Below, in pieces: positions 36,915-47,800 of a stretch of DNA of 64,000 nt. A model generated the notes under the pieces. It saw only the letters and a list, made by a program, of their open reading frames with translations, searched no databases and was not told the origin of the DNA. Made by a program: the position numbers and the translations under genes. Numbering within the stretch: position 1 is the stretch's first letter; every line of letters begins with the position of its first letter. Location of the stretch: assembly GCA_016788205.1 (NCBI GenBank), contig JAEUTA010000027.1:1-64000 (forward strand), written 5' to 3'. The stretch is from Flavobacteriales bacterium. GTDB taxonomy: Bacteria > Bacteroidota > Bacteroidia > Flavobacteriales_F > PHOS-HE28.

Positions 36915-38423
36915 CTATTCCTTCACCAGCTTCTCGGCCACGGACTTTCCTCCTTGTTCAACAACGAGGTAGTAGGTGCCGGTCGCTTTGTCCGTCAAGT
37001 CCAAGGTGCGCTCGTAGCGGCCTTTGAAACCGGAGATGCGCTCTTCATAGACCTTCTCGCCCTTAGCGTCATGCACGTTCACGAAGAGATCGCCTTTCTC
37101 TGCCACATCGAACTGTAGGCGGAAGAAACCGTTGCTCGGATTGGGGAACACGTTCATATCGCCGAGCTTCAACTCGTTGTCCAGCGTGGTCACGCCTTTG
37201 TTCTTCAACAAGGCCTTCTCTTCATCGGTGAGCTGTTTGCGCTCGATGCGGATGCGGGTCTCCACGCGCATATCCTGGCGGAAGTCGCGGCGCATCTGAT
37301 CCATCTCGCGGCGCAGCTCATCCATTTCGCGGCGCATCTCGTCACGGTCTTCAGGGGCGAGGCCCTCGAACCTGAACTCGCGCGAAGGATTCATCGTGAT
37401 CACATGGTCGAAATCGCGTTTCCCTAAAGCTCCGTTCAGTACCATCTCCTTGCCGTCGCGGTTCACCGTGACTCTCACCGCTTCCTCCGGCTTCATCGCA
37501 CGGATGGTCTTCGAAAGCGTGCTGAAATCGCTGATCGCGACCTCGTTCACCTTCGTGATCACATCGCCTTTAACAATGCCCATCTGCTCGGCGGCGGTTC
37601 CTTCTTCCACGCTACCGACATGCGCACCATCGCCATCTCCCTCGCCGGGTGTCACACCCAGGAAGGCACGAGGCTCCATATCCACCCCATCGCCGAGGTA
37701 GTTCTCCCAGTCCCAGTCCTCGCTGCCATGATCGGAGTCGAAGGAGTACGAATACGAGGAAGACTGCGACTCAGCGAGCTCCGCCGTGCCGTTCATCTTC
37801 TTGCCCGAGCGATACCATGTCACTTTCACCTTTTCGCCGGGATCATTGCTGCCGACGGCCTCGCTCAAGGTCTCGGGATCGCTCACGGACTTGTCGCCCA
37901 CTTGCGTGATCACGTCTCCTTGCTTCAATCCGAGCTTTTGGGCCGGCGTGTCGTCGATCACCTCGGTCACGTACGCGCCTTTTCCGCCGGGAGCCTTGCT
38001 CTCTTTTGCCTGTTCCTTGGAGAGCGATGAACTGGATACACCGAGGTATCCCTTCGGTTCGCACATCGGAGGTAGGGGAGGCAACGGCGCATCAGGCGCA
38101 TCCGGGGCGACGGGCGCGAAGAGCATGTTGAGCTCGTCCAGGTCATCGGGTCCTCCGAAACGGCGTATGTCGATCTCCATGTCGCGGTCGTCGCCGTTCA
38201 GGGTGAAGTGGTCCATGATACCGAGCTCGCGCATGGCATCGTGCATCGCATCCTCGTTGGCGGCGTCGAACTCGTGGGTCACGCGTTTGGTCTCCCCGTT
38301 CTCGGTGGTCACGATCTCGATACGCACCTTTCGCTCCTTCTCCTGTTCCTGTGCGATCGCTTGTGGTGCGGTGCCGCCTTGGAACACGGCGGCCAGTGGC
38401 ATGAAGAGGAATGTCTTGTACAT
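36915..38423 (-). CDS. two-PDZ-domain exported protein with T9SS sorting domain
   Basis: 502 residues. Signal peptide, then an acidic region with RKVRIEIVTTENGETKRVTHEFD. Two PDZ domains follow: GYLGVSSSSL...GAYVTEVIDDTPAQKLGLKQGDVITQVG and AFLGVTPGEGD...EQMGIVKGDVITKVNE. A charged heptad-like segment (REMDELRREMDQMRRDF) could form a coiled coil. The C-terminus (MNVFPNPSNGFFRLQF ... KGRYERTLDL ... GTYYLVVEQGGKSVAEKLVKE in blocks) is a T9SS type A sorting domain. No protease domain is present, unlike HtrA, so it may be a surface scaffold or chaperone. It has no obvious operon partner. Confidence 0.85.
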   Translation of the reverse strand: MYKTFLFMPLAAVFQGGTAPQAIAQEQEKERKVRIEIVTTENGETKRVTHEFDAANEDAMHDAMRELGIMDHFTLNGDDRDMEIDIRRFGGPDDLDELNMLFAPVAPDAPDAPLPPLPPMCEPKGYLGVSSSSLSKEQAKESKAPGGKGAYVTEVIDDTPAQKLGLKQGDVITQVGDKSVSDPETLSEAVGSNDPGEKVKVTWYRSGKKMNGTAELAESQSSSYSYSFDSDHGSEDWDWENYLGDGVDMEPRAFLGVTPGEGDGDGAHVGSVEEGTAAEQMGIVKGDVITKVNEVAISDFSTLSKTIRAMKPEEAVRVTVNRDGKEMVLNGALGKRDFDHVITMNPSREFRFEGLAPEDRDEMRREMDELRREMDQMRRDFRQDMRVETRIRIERKQLTDEEKALLKNKGVTTLDNELKLGDMNVFPNPSNGFFRLQFDVAEKGDLFVNVHDAKGEKVYEERISGFKGRYERTLDLTDKATGTYYLVVEQGGKSVAEKLVKE

Positions 38424-38515
38424 GACGCTAGTGGTTGGATGCCCGAAACTATCCAGCCTTTTCCACGACCAAGCGTTCAGGAAAGCGAAGAAGTGTTAAG
38501 CGGGTGACGAGCGGT

Positions 38516-38881
38516 TCAACCTTCCGTGAACCGGTCCATATCGCGCCTGTCGCGCTTGGTCGGGCGGCCTTCACCGGGGTCGCGGTGCTCTGCCTTGGCC
38601 AGGCGGGTAAGCTCCAGCTTCTCCAGATCCTCGAATGAGGTGCGCTCAGCGATCAGTCCGGGTACGAGTTTGGCGCCAACACGTGAAGCCGGTATCGCAA
38701 GCACCTCCCAACTGCGCCAGATCGGAGGCTCGCGCAGTGCGAAGACGTCACCGGGCTTCACTTCGGCGGAAGCCTTCACGATCCGGTCGCCCACCCTCAC
38801 CTGTTCGCGGCGTATGGCATCGGTGGCGAGGCTGCGCGTTTTGAAGAGGCGAACGCACCAGAGGTATTTGTCGATGCGCAT
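38516..38881 (-). CDS. hslR: S4-domain RNA-binding protein, Hsp15-like
   Basis: 121 residues. The S4 RNA-binding domain occupies the N-terminus (MRIDKYLWCVRLFKTRSLAT, EQVRVGDRIVKASAEVKPGDVF). The C-terminal tail is basic (RPTKRDRRDMDRF). In E. coli Hsp15 binds 50S subunits carrying nascent chains and helps rescue stalled ribosomes. The start lies 41 bases downstream of tRNA-Arg on the same strand, across a small hairpin, so partial co-transcription is possible. Confidence 0.85.
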   Translation of the reverse strand: MRIDKYLWCVRLFKTRSLATDAIRREQVRVGDRIVKASAEVKPGDVFALREPPIWRSWEVLAIPASRVGAKLVPGLIAERTSFEDLEKLELTRLAKAEHRDPGEGRPTKRDRRDMDRFTEG

Positions 38882-38894
38882 CTGGAAAAGCAGA

Positions 38895-38914
38895 GGGCGA
38901 CACGTATGTCGCCC
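38895..38914 (-). terminator. hairpin between tRNA-Arg and hslR
   Basis: 8-bp perfect stem gggcgaca/tgtcgccc with a 4-base loop, eight bases past the tRNA 3' end; no long T-run, so it may be a processing or partial-termination hairpin. Confidence 0.5.
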
Positions 38915-38921
38915 CCTTCAG

Positions 38922-38995
38922 TGACCCCGGAGGGATTCGAACCCCCAACCAACAGAACCGGAATCTGTCATTCTATCCAATTGAACTACGGGGCC
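38922..38995 (-). tRNA. tRNA-Arg (anticodon CCG)
   Basis: 74 bases. Acceptor ggccccg/cggggtc with one G-U pair and discriminator A; anticodon stem acaga/tctgt around loop ttccggt, giving anticodon CCG; T-arm ggttcgaatcc. CCA is not encoded. Confidence 0.95.
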
Positions 38996-39025
38996 GGTTC
39001 GCTTCACCGGCTGGTCAAGCGGCGG

Positions 39026-39033
39026 CAAAGATA
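39026..39033 (-). promoter_or_regulatory. -7 box of tRNA-Arg
   Basis: TATCTTTG on the minus strand, exact TAnnTTTG, 30 bases upstream of the tRNA; divergent from the typA box. Confidence 0.65.
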
Positions 39034-39063
39034 GTCTCGGGTCGGTAATCCCTGAGGAAAGGC

Positions 39064-39071
39064 TACCTTTG
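39064..39071 (+). promoter_or_regulatory. -7 box of typA
   Basis: TACCTTTG, exact TAnnTTTG, 11 bases before the ATG at 39083 and 23 before the one at 39095. Confidence 0.7.
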
Positions 39072-39082
39072 CGGGCCTTTTT

Positions 39083-40915
<1,833 letters not shown>

Positions 40916-40934
40916 ACCTTCGCTATTGAACACA

Positions 40935-40964
40935 AGAACGCCGACCCCAAAAGGTCGGCGTTCT
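40935..40964 (+). terminator. typA terminator
   Basis: 12-bp perfect stem agaacgccgacc/ggtcggcgttct with loop ccaaaa. Confidence 0.85.
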
Positions 40965-41006
40965 GCATGGGGACCAGCGGCGGGTGCGATCCTGGATCCG
41001 CTCAGC

Positions 41007-42023
41007 CTAATGAACGATCATCAGAGGCGCACGTGTGCCGTTGTCCAGGACCACGGTGTAGCATCCGGCCTGAAGCATGGCGATGAAGAGCGTCATGCGT
41101 TCTGTCGTCAAAGGCTCACGGATCACAGTGCGCCCACCGACATCGATCACGGATACAACGCTATTCGGTCCGGTTCCACGAGCATGCAGTTGGACCTGAT
41201 CAGTGGACGGGTTCGGGAAAAGGAACGCTTCCATCGCATCTTGCTCATCCATACCGGTGGTGCCCTCCAGCATCCACGCTAGCGCATCCCGTACATGTGC
41301 GCGGAAGATCAGGTCATCGGTGAAGTTGGAAGCCGCGTGGCCCAGTGCGGTGTAGACCACGCGTGAATTACCCGGCGTGCGGTACCAGCTCATGGGGCGC
41401 GGCGCATCGTAACTGTTCACTTCGCCGTTCGGCCCCACGGTCTCCTCCACGATCAGCATCGGCGTGTTCAGTTCGGCGAAGAAGCCGTTCTCCCAGTAGT
41501 AATACTCTTCGGCTTTTTCCCACTCATCGGGCACGTTGTACGTGGCAGGGTGAGCGCCCACGCGTTGCATGGTATAGGTTGGTGTGCCGTCCACATGATT
41601 CGGGTCCTCCTGCACGCTGGCACCGATCAGTTCGGCGAAATAGTCCCAAGTGCCCGTGTTGTTCCCGTTCGCGGTGTTGTGGCGGTAGGTATCGCTCGCC
41701 GCATGAATGCCGAGCACATGACCACCAGCGCTCACCCAGGCCTCGAAGTTGGCGCGCTGTGTGGCATCCAGGATGTTGTTGCCGCTGGTGTTGCTGAAGA
41801 TGATCGCGTCGAACCCGGCCAGGACAGTTGCATCCGAGAAGGTCGTGCCCGTTGCATCGTTCACCACTTCAATACCTAGCTCATTCCCGATGGACGTGAA
41901 CATTGCGAACGAGGCATCGCGTGTGCCATGGTCATAGCCGGAGGTGGCCGTGAAGTGCAGGACACGTTGCGCGTTCACCGAAAGGGCAGCGGCAACGCAA
42001 AGCAGGGAGATGGTATTGCGCAT
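41007..42023 (-). CDS. ThuA-domain exported protein with T9SS sorting domain
   Basis: 338 residues. Signal peptide (TISLLCVAAALSVNAQ), then a ThuA-like (class I glutamine-amidotransferase fold) domain: VLHFTATSGYDHGTRDASFAM, LAGFDAIIFSNTSGNNILDATQ, WVSAGGHVLGIHAASDTY, a MSWYRTPGNSRVVYTALGHAASNF segment and a conserved AHVRDALAWMLEG end. ThuA-like proteins are linked to sugar metabolism, but the activity of secreted members is not established. The last ~75 residues (AFLFPNPSTDQVQL ... GCYTVVLDNG) form a T9SS sorting domain. A TAATTTCA box is eight bases upstream of the start. Confidence 0.88.
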   Translation of the reverse strand: MRNTISLLCVAAALSVNAQRVLHFTATSGYDHGTRDASFAMFTSIGNELGIEVVNDATGTTFSDATVLAGFDAIIFSNTSGNNILDATQRANFEAWVSAGGHVLGIHAASDTYRHNTANGNNTGTWDYFAELIGASVQEDPNHVDGTPTYTMQRVGAHPATYNVPDEWEKAEEYYYWENGFFAELNTPMLIVEETVGPNGEVNSYDAPRPMSWYRTPGNSRVVYTALGHAASNFTDDLIFRAHVRDALAWMLEGTTGMDEQDAMEAFLFPNPSTDQVQLHARGTGPNSVVSVIDVGGRTVIREPLTTERMTLFIAMLQAGCYTVVLDNGTRAPLMIVH

Positions 42024-42031
42024 GGCGACCT

Positions 42032-42039
42032 TGAAATTA
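42032..42039 (-). promoter_or_regulatory. -7 box of the ThuA-like gene
   Basis: TAATTTCA on the minus strand, eight bases before the ATG at 42023; one mismatch from TAnnTTYG. Confidence 0.45.
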
Positions 42040-42138
42040 GTTCAGCGCGGATCGAACCTGTTATCAAGCCGTGTGTACCGCGTTGTGCAAACGGTTCTTG
42101 CGGAGCATCCTTCCAAGGGCCACAACACCCCAACGACC

Positions 42139-43500
42139 ATGAGAAAGTACCTGTTCCTTCTGCTTGCCTTCTTCGTTGCGACCGGCGCCGCTCTGGTGCT
42201 GGTATCCTTCCGCCAGGCTACATCGGCGGATGTACCTCTCTGCCATGTCCCCGCTGCCGACCCTGTGTTGACCGTTGATGTGAAAGAGCCTGCCAAGGGC
42301 TGTGTGTTCAAGACCGTTTACGAAGGCGAAGGGTTGGATCCTTCCTTCGTGCTGGTCACGCCGGACAATGTGGTGCGCTCGGAGCAGCGTGGCTTGGAGT
42401 GGTTGATCAAAGCGCAGGCGAATGACGGTGGTTTCGGCTGCGGCAGTCATGCCCGCCAGGACATCATTGATCCACATGCCGTGAGCACCGACCCGGCAAC
42501 AACAGCGATGGTGGGCATGGCGTTGATGCGCATGGGCAACACCTTGGACAAGGGCCTGCATGCGACGAACTTGAAGAAGGCAACGGAATACCTGCTCGCC
42601 CAAGTGGAGCAAGCCCCGAAGGGTGCGGTGAACATCACACAATTGACCGGGACGCAGATCCAGAGCAAACTGGGCGCGAACATCGACGTGGCGTTGACCA
42701 CCCAGTTCCTCTCGAACCTCGTTGCCAAGATCGGCGAACAGCACGGCACCTACCTGCGTGCGAAGCGTGCGCTGAACACCTGCGTGAGCATGATCCAACG
42801 CTCGCAGAACGCCGATGGCAGCGTGCAAGGGGATGGCTGGGCCGGTGTGCTGCAATCCTCTTTTGCGGCCAGTGCCTTGGAAAGCGCGAAGAATGTAGGC
42901 GCAGAAGTGAATGAAGAGTCGCTTGATCTGGCCCGCGACTACCAGAAGGCCAACTTCGATGCGAACACGGGCAGTGTGGCCACGGATCGCGCTGCAGGTG
43001 TCACGCTCTATGCGGTGAGCGGCAGTACGCGTAACAGTGCGGTGCAAGCGCGTGAAGTGACCGAGGTGGTGGCCAAGGCGAAGAAAGAAGGCAAGGTGGC
43101 CGCCGATGCCCCCATGGATAGCAAGACCCTGGAGGATGCAGGCTACTCACCTGTGGAGGCCGAGAAGATGAACACTGCTTACCAGGTCTACAATGCGGCC
43201 AAGACCCAGGCGCAAGCCGATAACGTGGTGAGCGGCTTCGGCAACAACGGTGGTGAGGAATTCCTCAGTTTCCTTCAGACCGGTGAATCGCTGGTGATCG
43301 CCAAGGACAACAGTTGGAAGAATTGGTACGGCCAGACAACCGGTCGCCTCGTGGACATCCAGAACCAGGACGGTAGTTGGAACGGTCACCACTGCATCAC
43401 CAGCCCGGTGTTCTGCACGGCCACGTCACTGCTCATCCTTAGCGTCAACAACGACATCGAGCATCTGCTGGCACAGGGCGCGGTGAAGTACCGCAACTAG
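42139..43500 (+). CDS. exported protein with prenyltransferase/squalene-cyclase-like toroid repeats
   Basis: 453 residues. A signal peptide or anchor (YLFLLLAFFVATGAALVLVSF) precedes an alpha/alpha-toroid-type region: GLEWLIKAQANDGGFGCGSH, DPATTAMVGMALMRMG, and near the C-terminus VDIQNQDGSWNGHHC and VFCTATSLLILSV. These QxxDGGFG/QxxDGSW repeats are those of the prenyltransferase and squalene oxidase repeat fold. No clear catalytic DCTAE-like motif is seen, so it may be a structural or binding member. The frame opens to 41944, but the ATG at 42139 gives a normal signal peptide. Divergent from the ThuA gene. Confidence 0.75.
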   Translation: MRKYLFLLLAFFVATGAALVLVSFRQATSADVPLCHVPAADPVLTVDVKEPAKGCVFKTVYEGEGLDPSFVLVTPDNVVRSEQRGLEWLIKAQANDGGFGCGSHARQDIIDPHAVSTDPATTAMVGMALMRMGNTLDKGLHATNLKKATEYLLAQVEQAPKGAVNITQLTGTQIQSKLGANIDVALTTQFLSNLVAKIGEQHGTYLRAKRALNTCVSMIQRSQNADGSVQGDGWAGVLQSSFAASALESAKNVGAEVNEESLDLARDYQKANFDANTGSVATDRAAGVTLYAVSGSTRNSAVQAREVTEVVAKAKKEGKVAADAPMDSKTLEDAGYSPVEAEKMNTAYQVYNAAKTQAQADNVVSGFGNNGGEEFLSFLQTGESLVIAKDNSWKNWYGQTTGRLVDIQNQDGSWNGHHCITSPVFCTATSLLILSVNNDIEHLLAQGAVKYRN

Positions 43501-43540
43501 AGCGTTCGTCGGGCGTAAGTGGTGCGCCCGACTTGCGGAG

Positions 43541-43570
43541 GCCGCATGGACCGTTAGGCGTCCGTGCGGC
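43541..43570 (+). terminator. terminator after the toroid-repeat gene
   Basis: 11-bp stem with one G-U pair (gccgcatggac / gtccgtgcggc) followed by tttc; a second hairpin (gtcgggcg / cgcccgac, 43508-43532) precedes it. Confidence 0.65.
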
Positions 43571-43656
43571 TTTCTGCGCTCTACACGAACGGTTGCCGGG
43601 CTGGATGACGAGCGGTGGGAGGCTGCGGCAGGCCACGCACCTTTGTACCCTTCCCT

Positions 43657-44778
43657 ATGAAACGCTTCCGCATGGCACTGCTCTGGATCCTCGGCATCAT
43701 CGTGGTGCTCGTGGTTTGGTTGTTCGGTTACTTCCAGTTCTCGCCTCGCATCGGTGGCGATCCTTCCGGCGAACGACAGCAACGCATCGAAGCATCGCCG
43801 AACTATAAGGACGGCAAATTCCACAACGTGGTGGAGACCAATATGGACATGCCGGCCGCGGTGATGGCGAAGGTGATGTGGGAGATGCTGCGTGGTGGTG
43901 ATGCGCGCGAACCCAAGGATACGTTGCCGACGGTGGACTTGGACCTCGCCGCATGGAGGGCCGTGCCGGACAGCTCGTTCGCGGTGGCGTGGTTCGGGCA
44001 TTCCTCGTTGCTCATCAAGATCGGTGGCACCACCTTCCTGATCGATCCGGTGTTCGGTGAGCGTGCATCGACCTTCTCCTTCGCCGGCCCCAAGCGCTTC
44101 AACTTCCGCCAGCACATGCGCGTGAATCTGTTGCCTGCCGTGGATGTGGTGCTGCTCTCGCACGACCACTACGACCATCTCGACTACGAGACGATGCTTC
44201 AATTGAAGGACAAACGTTTCGTGGCACCGCTCGGTGTAGGCGTACACTTGGAGAAGTGGGGCATCCCGGCCAACGCGATCACCGAGAAGGATTGGTGGGA
44301 GAGCGTTGATCTCGGCAAGGTGAAGCTCACGCTCGCACCATCGCGTCACTTCTCCGGTCGCGGCATGACCAATCGGTTCAGCACGCTGTGGGGTTCGTGG
44401 GTGATGGAGAGCGGCGGCAAGAAGATCTACTTCGGTGCGGATTCCGGCTACTCACCCACCTTCAAGGAAGTGGGCGAGCGTTTCGGTCCGTTCGATCTGG
44501 CACTGTTGGAATGCGGTGCCTACAATGAACGCTGGGCCAACATCCATATGATGCCCGAAGAGACCGCCCAAGCCGCGATGGACGTGAAGGCCCGCGTGCT
44601 GATGCCGATCCACTGGGGCAAATTCAGCCTGGCGTTGCATCCGTGGAAAGAGCCGATCGAGCGGCTCACGGTGAAGGCGAAGGAACTGGGCTTGCCATTG
44701 TTGACGCCCCGCATCGGCGCGATCGTGGTGGATGCCGACCTGTCGCGCTCGGAGCGCTGGTGGGAGCCGTTCAACTGA
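43657..44778 (+). CDS. membrane-anchored MBL-fold metallohydrolase
   Basis: 373 residues. One N-terminal span (MALLWILGIIVVLVVWLFGYF) anchors a metallo-beta-lactamase-fold domain: VAWFGHSSLLIKIGGTTFLIDPVF, the metal motif LLSHDHYDHLDY (HxHxDH), APSRHFSGRG with a metal His, YFGADSGYSP with the bridging Asp, and PIHWGKFSLALHPW. The layout resembles NAPE-PLD/UlaG-like lactonases and phosphodiesterases. Substrate unknown. The frame opens earlier at 43615; the ATG at 43657 sits 11 bases after CACCTTTG (43638-43645), a promoter-like box. Confidence 0.87.
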   Translation: MKRFRMALLWILGIIVVLVVWLFGYFQFSPRIGGDPSGERQQRIEASPNYKDGKFHNVVETNMDMPAAVMAKVMWEMLRGGDAREPKDTLPTVDLDLAAWRAVPDSSFAVAWFGHSSLLIKIGGTTFLIDPVFGERASTFSFAGPKRFNFRQHMRVNLLPAVDVVLLSHDHYDHLDYETMLQLKDKRFVAPLGVGVHLEKWGIPANAITEKDWWESVDLGKVKLTLAPSRHFSGRGMTNRFSTLWGSWVMESGGKKIYFGADSGYSPTFKEVGERFGPFDLALLECGAYNERWANIHMMPEETAQAAMDVKARVLMPIHWGKFSLALHPWKEPIERLTVKAKELGLPLLTPRIGAIVVDADLSRSERWWEPFN

Positions 44779-44843
44779 GACCGTTGTTCGCTACATTATA
44801 GGACGCTTGATCGACGCATTAGCCGTCGATCTCCGGCGTTCGG

Positions 44844-47800
44844 ATGTATCTCAACGCGCACAGCTGGTTCAGTTTCAAGTACGGGGTAATGAAGCCCGAT
44901 GCGCTGCTGGAGGAAGCGGCGAAGGCAGGTGTACGAACACTCGCGCTAACGGACATCCATTGCACGGCCGGTATCCCGGACTTTGTTCGCGACGCAGAGG
45001 AACGTTTCGGTGTACGGCCGGTCGCGGGCATCGAGTTCCGCCAAGGACCGCGCCTGCTCTACATCGGCTTAGCGAAGAACAACGAAGGCTTCCAGCGGTT
45101 GAACGAATTGCTGAGCCCGCATCTCTTGGACGCCGAAGCCATTCCCGAACGTGCTCCGGAAATGGACGATGTTTTCTTCATCTATCCGTTCGCGCACGCG
45201 CCGCAACAGCTGCGCGCGAATGAACGTGTGGGCATCAAGCCATCGGATCTCACCCGATTGCCCTTCAGTCCGTGGGCGCGGCGCACGAATGAACTGGTGG
45301 CCTTGTTGCCGGTCACCGTCCGTAATAGGCGGGACTTCAACACGCATCGGCTCCTGCGCACCGTGGCGAAGAACACCATCGTGAGCATGTTACCGGCGGA
45401 GGAGCTCGCCCAACCGGATGAAGTGTTCCGCAAGCCGGAAGAGGTGCACACGATCTACTGGGACTTCCCGATGTTGGTGACCAACGCTGAGCGGTTGCTC
45501 GAACAATGCAGCATCGCGTTCGACGCAAGCGACAAGACCCGAAAGACGTTCGGTGCTGATGCGCGGGAGGATCGTGAGCGGCTTCACCTCGATACGATGG
45601 AAGGTCTTCGATACCGCTACGGGAATGCGGACGCCAAGGTGATCGATCGTATGAAACACGAGTTGAAGGTGATCGAGGATATGGGCTTCATCAGTTACTT
45701 CCGCATCAACCAGGACATCGTGAACTATGCGCGGAGCCGTGGGTTCTTCCATGTGGGACGTGGCAGTGGGGCGAACAGCCTGGTGGCCTATTGCCTGCGC
45801 ATCACCGATGTGGATCCGATGGAGCTGGACCTCTACTTCGAACGGTTCATCAATCCGGCACGCAAGAAACCACCCGACTTCGACATCGACTTCAGTTGGA
45901 AGGACCGCGACGAGATCTTCAACTATGTGTTCGATAAGTACAACGGGAAGGATGCGCGGAACATCCACGCGGCACAGATCGCCACATACACCACGTTCAA
46001 ATGGCGCGGCGCGATCCGTGAACTGGGCAAGGCCATGGGATTGCCGCCGAACGAGATCGACGCGTTGGGCCAGGGCGAAAGCAACTACTACCGCGATCAA
46101 TGGCGGCTACCCGATGGCGCGAAAGGTGAACTGGACAAGGTGTCGCAAGCGGTCATCAAGTACGGTGGGCAGCTGTTGGGCATGCCGCATCATCTGGGTA
46201 TTCATGCGGGCGGCATCGTCATCACGGAGAAACCGGTCACGCATTTCACCGCGTTGCACCGTCCGCCGAAAGGTTTTCCGGTCACGCAGTTCAGCATGCT
46301 GGAAGCGGAGGATCTCGGCCTGCACAAGTTCGACCTGCTGAGCCAGCGCGGGCTGGGGCATATCCGGGATGCGGTGGAATCGGTGAATGAGGATCATGGA
46401 ATGAAGAATGGAAAATGTAGAGCCGCAGAGCTCGGAACGAGTTCGGAAGGCATTCTGCATTCTACATTTTCCATTGATCATTCTACATTCCGCGAAGCGG
46501 TGGACATCCACGACATCGCCCGTTTCAAACAAGATCCCGCCATCAAGGAGTTGATCCGCACCGGCAATACCATCGGCTGTTTCTACGTGGAAAGCCCAGC
46601 CATGCGCATGTTGTTGAAGAAGCTGGAAGTGGACGATTACCTCGGACTGGTGGCGGCCAGCAGCATCATCAGGCCCGGCGTGGCGGAGAGTGGGATGATG
46701 CGTGAGTATCTGTTACGGCATCATCAGCGGGCAACGAGCGAGCGCAGGGGCATAAAGGAGTTGTGGGATATCATGGAGGATACCTACGGTGTGATGGTCT
46801 ATCAGGAAGATGTGATGAAAGTGGTGATGCAGTATGGTGGACTTGATACCGCAGAAGCCGACCATGTTCGAAGAGGCATGAACATCCGTTATCGCGACCG
46901 TCCGGAATTCAAGCTCGTGGAGCGGAGATTCTTCGACAATTGTCGGGAACGTGGGTGTCCGGAAGACGAGGTTAACGAGGTGTGGCGCCAGATTCTCAGC
47001 TTCGCCAGCTTCAGTTTCGCTAAAGGTCACAGTGCCAGTTATGCGGTGGAGAGCTATCAGAGCCTCTACTTGAAAGCCCATCACCCATTGGAGTTCCTCG
47101 TCGGCGTGGCGAACAACTTCGGCGGCTTTTACAACACCGAGTTCTACCTGCACGAGGCGAAACGAGCCGGAGCGGTGATCGAAGCGCCATGTGTGAACCG
47201 GAGTGAGGAGCTGTGCTCGTTGCTGGCCCCTGGCCAATGGCTGCTGGCTTCCGGCCAATGCACTGAGCGGTCAATGGGCGATGGTCGGAAGCCGAAGGCG
47301 CATATCGTATTGGGCCTGGATAACGTGAAGAGCCTCAATACGGAACTGGTACAGCTCATCCTGCATGAACGTGTACGTCATGGACCGTTCACCGACCTTC
47401 ATGACCTGCTCAAGCGCGTGCCCATAGGCCTGGAGCAGGCGCGGATACTGGTGCGTGTAGGGGCGTTGCGTTTCACCGGTCGCAGCAAGCCGGAGTTGTT
47501 GTGGGACCTCGTGTTGCTACATCGACCAGCTGTGGTGAACACCACTGGTGATCTCTTCATCACGCGCGTGGAGGAACCGAAGCTTCCCGACCTCGATCAT
47601 TATCCCCTGGCCGATGCCTACGATGAACTTGATCTGTTGGGCTATCCGCTATGCGATCCGTTCACGCTGGTCGAGTACGGTGGTGATGAAAAGGGATCGG
47701 AGCGTGTTATGCACAACGTCCCGCCTTTCATCCTCAAGCGCGATATGCTCCAATATGTCGGCAAGCGCGTGAGCATGTACGGTTACCTGATCCACGTGAA

